Source: Doryteuthis pealeii
Lineage: Eukaryota > Mollusca > Cephalopoda > Myopsida > Loliginidae
DNA: 64,000 nt
Direction: 5' to 3'
Assembly (NCBI GenBank): GCA_023376005.1
Contig: CM042148.1
Span: forward strand, 69,010,758 to 69,074,757
Notes under the pieces: generated by a model
What the model saw: only the letters and a program-made list of their open reading frames with translations
Told to the model about the DNA's origin: nothing
Databases searched by the model: none
Made by a program: the position numbers and the translations under genes
In this document: positions 58,254 to 64,000 of the stretch, in pieces
Numbering within the stretch: the first letter of the stretch is position 1
Layout: the number at the start of each line of letters is the position of its first letter

Positions 58254-58583
58254 ATGATGGTGACTAGTCTTGAGAGTTGTCAACAGGGTCCGCCGTTTAG
58301 CAGTTACCTGCACGGGCCACGAACCATGAAACCGATCCGAAGCCAAACCATAGACCTCGGTGGTGATAGTATATCGTCTTATTATGAGGATTCCGACAGG
58401 GATGAAGATGGGGGTCGAAGGTGTTCAAACCCCTGTCTGTTTCCCGATGGAAACAACGGGTATCGACCCCCAACCGCTTCAAATTCTTGCGAAGCTCTCA
58501 AACATGCCGTGTCCGCACTGACGCGGCTGGATGACTTTATATGCGAAAAACTCGGATCAGGCTTTTTCTCAGAAGTCTACAAG
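58254..58583 (+). CDS. First coding exon of a TESK-family (testis-specific kinase / LIMK-TESK) protein kinase, partial
   Basis: The 110 codons begin with ATG-ATG and end in an AAG lysine codon followed at once by GTGAGA, a good splice donor (phase 0). Residues 1-85 are low-complexity, acidic and serine-rich with no domain I recognise. Residues about 89-110 read [20 protein letters not shown] then K: the start of a kinase domain with glycine-rich loop GSGFFSEV. The '[15 protein letters not shown]' pattern is characteristic of TESK1/TESK2, kinases of the LIMK/TESK group that phosphorylate cofilin and act on actin. LIMK itself has a different loop (GKGCFGQ type). The second ATG (58257) has the better context, A at -3 and G at +4, so it may be the true start. 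The catalytic lysine, HRD and DFG motifs must lie in exons beyond the window. Reading on past the donor gives only intron. I am confident of the family, not of which paralogue. Confidence 0.88.
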
Positions 58584-58851
58584 GTGAGACTAATTTTATT
58601 TTATTTACCTGTGTTTAGGTTTTTTTCTTCTTAAAAGTCACCTAGCCTTTCGTTGAGGTAATCTATTCGTTGTCAATGTATTATTATTCCACTAGCGTTT
58701 CACTTTGTAGTAACTACTACACACAGGTTCAATAATTCATTCATTCATTAAAATGTACAATGGCATTTAAAAAAAACCTGTCTCCCTCTTGTAATTGTAT
58801 CTTTAAATCAAGTGTGTGATTGGTAATAAATAATAAGTTCGAAGATTGCTG

Positions 58852-59048
58852 TATTATATACACACACTCGTATATAAATCGAATTTTGAAGACCTTTTAG
58901 GCAAAATAAATAATGCCAGTCTTGAGTAAATGATGGAATTCAACTACAATGGGAAGCATTTTGTAAAGCAACCCTTAGCTAAAAGAAAAAAATAATTCAA
59001 TGAATTAATGATCATAAATCAAGGGTCGACTTATACACGAATATATAA
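58852..59048. mobile_element. MITE-like element in TESK intron 1 (GGGTCGACTTATACACG family)
   Basis: The left end ACTCGTATATAAATCGAA and right end GGGTCGACTTATACACGAAT are inverted relatives. The same terminal motif occurs in the hairpin at 49950-50037, at 50330-50353 and around 49750. About 200 bp; no frame. Confidence 0.6.
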
Positions 59049-59528
59049 AGTAACTTGAATAATTTACATTTGCAGTGTAATGACCTGAAATATTTTTAAT
59101 TATAAAATTTCTAATCTTTTTTTTTTTATTTTTATTTTTGAATGATTATTGTATATTTAATATACGCTAAGATTCTTAACGTAAGTCTTACCCGGTGTAA
59201 GAAGACTAATTTTGTACAAGAAATACTTCAAATTATCACACACCTGGCCAAAACAGCTGGAGGTCTGTAGTATACTAAAAAAGAATTTACTTTTTCTGTT
59301 GAAAGTACTATCTTCTCCACAGCCCTTTCTCGTCAAAATAAATACCCAACCCCAAGTGATAAAAAAACACCAAACCCTAAGGTCTCATGTGGTATACTAT
59401 TACTAATGTTCGCCCTGCTTTTTTTTTCTTTTTCTTGTCTATTTTCTTTATTCTTAAGATTTAGGCTAATAATATAAAAGATTTTAATAAACTGGAATTT
59501 TTAATTGTTTATTTTTTTGTTTAGTCTT

Positions 59529-59606
59529 TACTGTTTTTAATTATATAAAAAAATGATACTACCTATTATTAGGTAGTATCATTTTTTTATATGATTAAAA
59601 ACAGTA
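59529..59606. repeat. 36-bp-arm near-perfect hairpin in TESK intron 1
   Basis: TACTGTTTTTAATTATATAA.. to ..GATACTACCT, loop ATTATT, then AGGTAGTATC.. to ..ATTAAAAACAGTA. Only one mismatch over 36 pairs. AGGTAGTACCTAATG follows. Could be a MITE remnant or a hairpin-forming intronic transcript. Confidence 0.88.
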
Positions 59607-61523
59607 AGGTAGTACCTAATGTTTACCTGTTTACTACACACTTTCTCCTTAGCGTCGGTCTACGTTATGTTTGTATTTTATATTTACTCCGAAATTCGGC
59701 TTTTAAGTGAAGAGGAGTCTTACCCCCCAACCAACTACTCAAATGTTGTCTCTCTATCGATCTTACACACACACACAAACAAAACAAACAAAAAAAATCA
59801 CTGAGTGCACATAACTTATGATTACTTACATACATATTCCAATTACTGGAATCTTTAAAGCAATTCCATGTTTCGTTGGTTACCAAAACAAAGTTTAATT
59901 AATTTCTTGCATTCTGCTCCCTCCCCTCTTATTTCACTTTTGTGAAATCACCTGCGGAATATCAGTGACTTTACCGGTCGAAACGTAAACAATATTTATT
60001 TTAATGATTCTCTAAAAGTAAAAAAATTAAATATGTTAAAAGATTTAAAAATTCTATCTTTGAAGAAAAGGTGTATTGTAAAAGAAAACGCAATATTTAC
60101 TTATTATTATTATTATTATTATTATTGATATCTACCAAACATTAGGTGCGTGCGTGCCAAACTAATGTTTTGGTCATGTGATCACTTTGTAAGTAGCTGT
60201 GAAGGTTTCAAAATAAGATTTTTTTTTCTTTGCTTTTATTTTACGTATAACTTTTCCTGTTATAAAGAAATTCGCTTAAAGCAATAAAAAAAAAAAAATC
60301 TATTAATTACTGAAAATTTGAAAAAAAAAAAAAAAGGTTTCATTTGGAATGTCGTCTCTATCATATCGTAATGTTTCAAAATAAAGAAACAAACACATTT
60401 AATTACTAGTTTTTCGGGTTTGAATGAGAGAGTAAATAATAAGTGTTTTGTTTTGCAAACAATAATAAGTAAAAGAAAAAAAAATGAATAAATAAAAATG
60501 CGTTTTGAATTTATCTAAATCTCGGTCAAACGTAAAAACAAATTCACTCTCAGCTTTCGTTGAGTTTTAATTTTTTTCAAGTGTAAGTAAATCTGTACTT
60601 TTACATATTTAAGATTTATTTCTTACTACTTGGTTTGAAACCGTTTTTTATTACCCCCTTTTTTCCCTTCCCCTTATATCTGGTAACGAACATTACCTAT
60701 CCGGGACATTCGGAATTCTTGGGTACCTAGTTTAATCGTGTGTAGCACAGATAAATCTAGTAAAAACAATTGATCAATGAATCCGCATTTTTAGAATTCT
60801 AACGAACGGGAATTTTTGTAAACTGAACTATTGACCTCATAATATTTTGAAAGCGAGATTATCACATATTTTACAATCATTAGAATACATACCTCGTATA
60901 ACGGCATGTAATGTGTTAAAAAGGGGATTACTCCAATTTCTAATTGTCTGTTTTGTTTAGAAGATAAAACCCCCAAAACAGCTGGCATCCAAATTTCCCA
61001 GCTGAGCCACTACATGACAACCCAGTAGTCGCGCGTAAAAAGGAGTAAGATGTTTGATTTACGAATTTCGAGTCGCGAATCAGTTGGGTTAATTTTATAT
61101 TGTGGATGGATACCCTTTAAAAAGTTTTTGACGGCAATAACATTAGGTTACAGGAAAAAAATATATGAAGTAAACTAATTAAAACAGATTTGGAAATTTA
61201 GGAGGAGAAAAAAAGTTCAGTTATTAAAAAAAAGAAAAGAAAAAAAGGCTATCAACTTGTGACCAAAAAAGAGATTATTCGGCATTATGCTCACGTGACA
61301 AAACGTTTTTCACCCCCCAGGCTTTACTTATGTTTTTTTTAATTTTTTAAAAAATAAATGAGATAAATAAAACATTTAAAGAACAATAGATAGTTAAATC
61401 AGAAAGAAAGTAAAAGAATGAAGTTTTTTTTATTTTTATTTTTAAAACCTTAAGTGTGTAAATAAAAAGATCTATTTGTTTTGAATCTGTTTTTCTTTTT
61501 TCATACGAAATCAAAAAAATAAT

Positions 61524-61746
61524 TACCGTATATACTCGTGCAATGAACGACCTTTTTAATATCAAATTTCACCCCCAAAACAAGGGGTCGTTCATTACAT
61601 GAGTTAGGTTTTTGAACACGTCGAATCTTACAGTCGTTCGTTACGCACAATATCAATGATAAAAACACCTTTTTTTTGTAGCTAAAAATTAAGGGGTCAT
61701 TCATTCATTACGCGAAGTCGTTCATTACACGAATATATACCGTAAT
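61524..61746. mobile_element. MITE with TACCGTATATACTCGTG termini in TESK intron 1
   Basis: Left end TTACCGTATATACTCGTGCA then ATGAACGAC; right end GTCGTTCATTACACGAATAT then ATACCGTAA. Terminal inverted repeats are about 28 bp. An internal pair, GGGGTCGTTCATTACATGAG and GGGGTCATTCATTCATTACG, repeats the same motif. About 222 bp, non-coding; possible AATTA flanking duplication. Confidence 0.8.
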
Positions 61747-63369
61747 TAATTACAATTAATGTTACCAAATAAGTCATCTTCTTAAAAGGTCTTCGTAGTT
61801 TGAAAACAAACATTTAGAAAAACAAAAACGAAATTTACTACTAGATAAGAGAAGGAACACTGAACAACAGTATGTCTTCTTCCAGGTTTTTCCGTGTCAA
61901 TAGTTTAGTGCAGATATAAGTTTATTACCCACAACTTGTTTTTTTTTTTAACAGATGTTTTCGTGTTAGACGCGGTAGTTTTTAAATAAGTTGATTTTTA
62001 TTTTTGCAAGATTCTTTTCCTACTTAGTTGTCATTTTATTACCTAATTGTAAAATACTTCTGCTACGTGTCTATTGGCTTCAGGGGTCTCCCAGGACAGG
62101 TGGAGCCGTTGCACGTATATCCTTTCTTTAGCCTTCCTGTTTTTTTTTAAGTATATTTTTAAAACCCCTCCTTCTTTCTTGTCAATAAAATCTGGATTAG
62201 TCGGGGGGGGGGCGATTTCCTTTCTTCTAGATTTCTGTATTGTATCGGTGTTATCTCTTTTCCTATTGTTTATCTGAAGATGACATAATTTTCTTTGTAT
62301 ATCTAAATAAGCGGGAATTGTCTCTCTAGAAACACCTGGAAAGGGGGTCACCTGTAGTGTATAATTATGAATGATACTTTAGTTTTATTAATTCAAAAAT
62401 ATATGCAAACTAATTTCAGTATTTTTTTTTTTAATATTAAAAAGACTTTTTCCAGTATATTTTTACTGACAGAAAAATCAGGACTAAAAGAAAGAAAAAA
62501 ACGAGAAAGAAAAAGTTGTTTTTGCCGAGGCCACCAATAAAGTTAGAATTTTAGATAGGGAAAAATAATTTATGGTAGTCGGTTCGGGTTTAGATTTGTA
62601 GAGAAATATTTTTAATTCGAGTGAGAAGTAAGGATTTATTATTTAGTAAACACTTTTGGTTTAAAATTCTTGTTTTTTCCTGTGACATTTTTCCTGGATT
62701 CGATTTTTGTTCCAGATAGCAACCAGTGAATGCTGTGAAAACAAGATTTTCACAGCTAAAATTTTCTTTCTTTTTAAAGATATTTATTTTCTAATTAAAA
62801 CAAATACAAAATTAAACAGTGTAACTCTAAATGTAACCAATTAAAAAAAGAAAAAAAAAAAGAAAGATAAACAAAACAATTGAAACATAATAAGGTAACA
62901 GCAGTTTCTTAAAAACCTTTAACAAAAGTTAAATTTAGCAAGAAACGTGAGAGTAGAAAAAGGGCACCGAACGACCTATGTCAGTGTCCCTGTGATGTGC
63001 ACTTTTTCATTGTGTGTTAAAGGACCTTTTCCTTTCGGGTCAATGTTGACGTTCTATTCCTGTTAAAAGTAGACTTGGAGACTCCTTTCTGACCCCCGTA
63101 TTTTTTTTTTTTTTTTAGACGAAGACCGGAATACTTTCGACTGTCAATCGCTTTGATTGTTATTATTAACAGTCTATCTATTCTCATTCACTATCATAAG
63201 ATAATGAGTGAGAATGGATTTTTAATAACTTTTTATTTTATTTCGAGATATTTTATATTGATAAAATTAACTGTGGGATTAACATGAATTTGGGTTCAGT
63301 AGTACACGAACTCTGCCATAACTTCCGTGGGCGCCACTTGTTATGTAATGGTTAACAAGCAAGACTGGC

Positions 63370-63740
63370 AGGTTGGTTGGATTTTACGACATATCAACCT
63401 TGTTGGGTTATTTTATGCCGAAGACGTTCTGTTTTATTCATTCTTGATGGGTACTATTTTTATATTTGAAAAAAATCTAAACTCAATTTTTTTAAACAAT
63501 TTTTTTCTATTTAACTCATAGATGGGACCCTAACAGGTACTACCACTCCAGGCCAGAGTGGACCTGGGAGTAATGGTGATGAAGGGGTACTCCACACTGA
63601 CCAAAACTCCAGAATTGGAACCTCACCACTAGATGTAGTTTAACATCGTACCCAGGACACTCTAGACTGGCAGGCAATTACTAATGAGTTCGAGTCTCAC
63701 TAGGTGCCCCATACATTCGGTTCTGTGTCACAACTAAGCA
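63370..63740 (+). repeat. Repeat family R followed by SINE-C tail in TESK intron 1
   Basis: AGGTTGGTTGGATTTTACGA, then CTCATAGATGGGACCCTAAC and CTCCACACTGACC; then GAGTTCGAGTCTCACTAGG with GTGCCCCATAC (63684-63712). A 64-residue frame across it is not conserved among family members. A tRNA-like TTATGTAATGGTTAACAAGC precedes it at about 63340. Confidence 0.75.
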
Positions 63741-64000
63741 AAGCTTAGTACCTGTCTCAGTTCAAGTAAACAATTTAGGTTTAAGATTCAGTTTTGTTGT
63801 TCTTGGGACTTTTTTTTTTTTTTTTTTTGTACCTGTGGATTCCTAAATCTAACCAGCATGCGAGAAAGTGAATGATATAGATTTTAAAATATAAACATGA
63901 ACATGCAGTTCATATTGACGTTTTTTGTGTAGTTATTTCTTATGGTTTTGTTTATTTTTTAACACATGGTTATGTGTTTATAAAGCAGGTATGTCAAAAA

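Larger units (their letters stand above)
58584..64000 (+). other. Start of intron 1 of the TESK-like gene (no further exon seen)
   Basis: The intron opens with GTGAGACTAA. Over 5.4 kb of AT-rich sequence I find no open frame resembling kinase subdomains II onward and no long non-repetitive frame, so the next exon is presumably beyond the window. The interval holds MITE-like elements (58852-59048 and 61524-61746), a strong hairpin (59529-59606), poly-T/poly-A runs, and a copy of the dispersed repeat near its right end (63370-63670). A long first intron next to the start codon exon is common in animal kinase genes. No branch point or acceptor could be assigned. Confidence 0.6.

Noticed and set aside
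59212..63521. Second exon of the TESK-like gene among the short frames of the intron
   Set aside because: None of the frames shows kinase subdomain motifs (VAVK-type lysine, HRD, DFG), and the last one lies in dispersed repeat family R.

Overview
This window is animal (metazoan) nuclear DNA, not prokaryotic. The reasons are: one spliced exon of an animal-specific kinase gene (TESK family), several tRNA-derived SINE families with RNA polymerase III A and B boxes, decayed 3' ends of LINE retrotransposons, TTAGGG-like motifs, many foldback elements, long microsatellites, and AT-rich sequence with very little coding content. The style (intron-rich, SINE-rich, AT-rich, large intergenic repeats) suggests a mollusc, perhaps a cephalopod. 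That lineage call is inference only; no sequence here proves it.

Layout. About 78% of the window (1-49893) is three head-to-tail, collinear copies of one large composite unit: copy 1 at 1-16316, copy 2 at 16317-31832, copy 3 at 31833-49893. The window opens inside the first copy. Each copy runs in the same order: tail of a LINE reverse-transcriptase reading frame, 400 bp foldback MITE, about 1.5 kb pyrimidine tract, a long dispersed repeat in alternating orientation, SINE-B (-), SINE-A (+), 3' end of a second LINE, truncated MITE, 0.7 kb complex foldback, dispersed repeat, SINE-A (-), TA/CT/TG microsatellites, and a GC-rich dispersed repeat. Copies 1 and 3 are nearly identical over their first 11-12 kb. 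Copy 2, together with the tail of copy 1 (from about 11.95 kb), is full of single-base insertions and deletions, as expected of unpolished long-read sequence. Copy 3 has about 2 kb (about 36.29-38.48 kb) and about 1 kb (about 44.40-45.43 kb) that the others lack, plus a local duplication. Copy 2 has its own segment at 28.67-30.44 kb in place of 2.5 kb of copy 1.

From 49894 to about 58 kb lies non-triplicated AT-rich intergenic DNA with hairpin elements, a tRNA-like sequence, CAG and GA microsatellites, two foldback elements, and a LINE tail flanked by 0.4 kb direct repeats.

At 58254-58583 (+) is the only convincing gene segment: the first coding exon of a TESK-type dual-specificity kinase, ending at a consensus splice donor in the glycine-rich loop region. 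The remaining 5.4 kb is the start of its first intron, carrying two MITE-like elements, a 36-bp-arm hairpin and a dispersed repeat; I see no second exon. No operon, CRISPR, functional tRNA, rRNA or intact transposon gene was found. The long open frames in the pyrimidine tracts are low-complexity artefacts.
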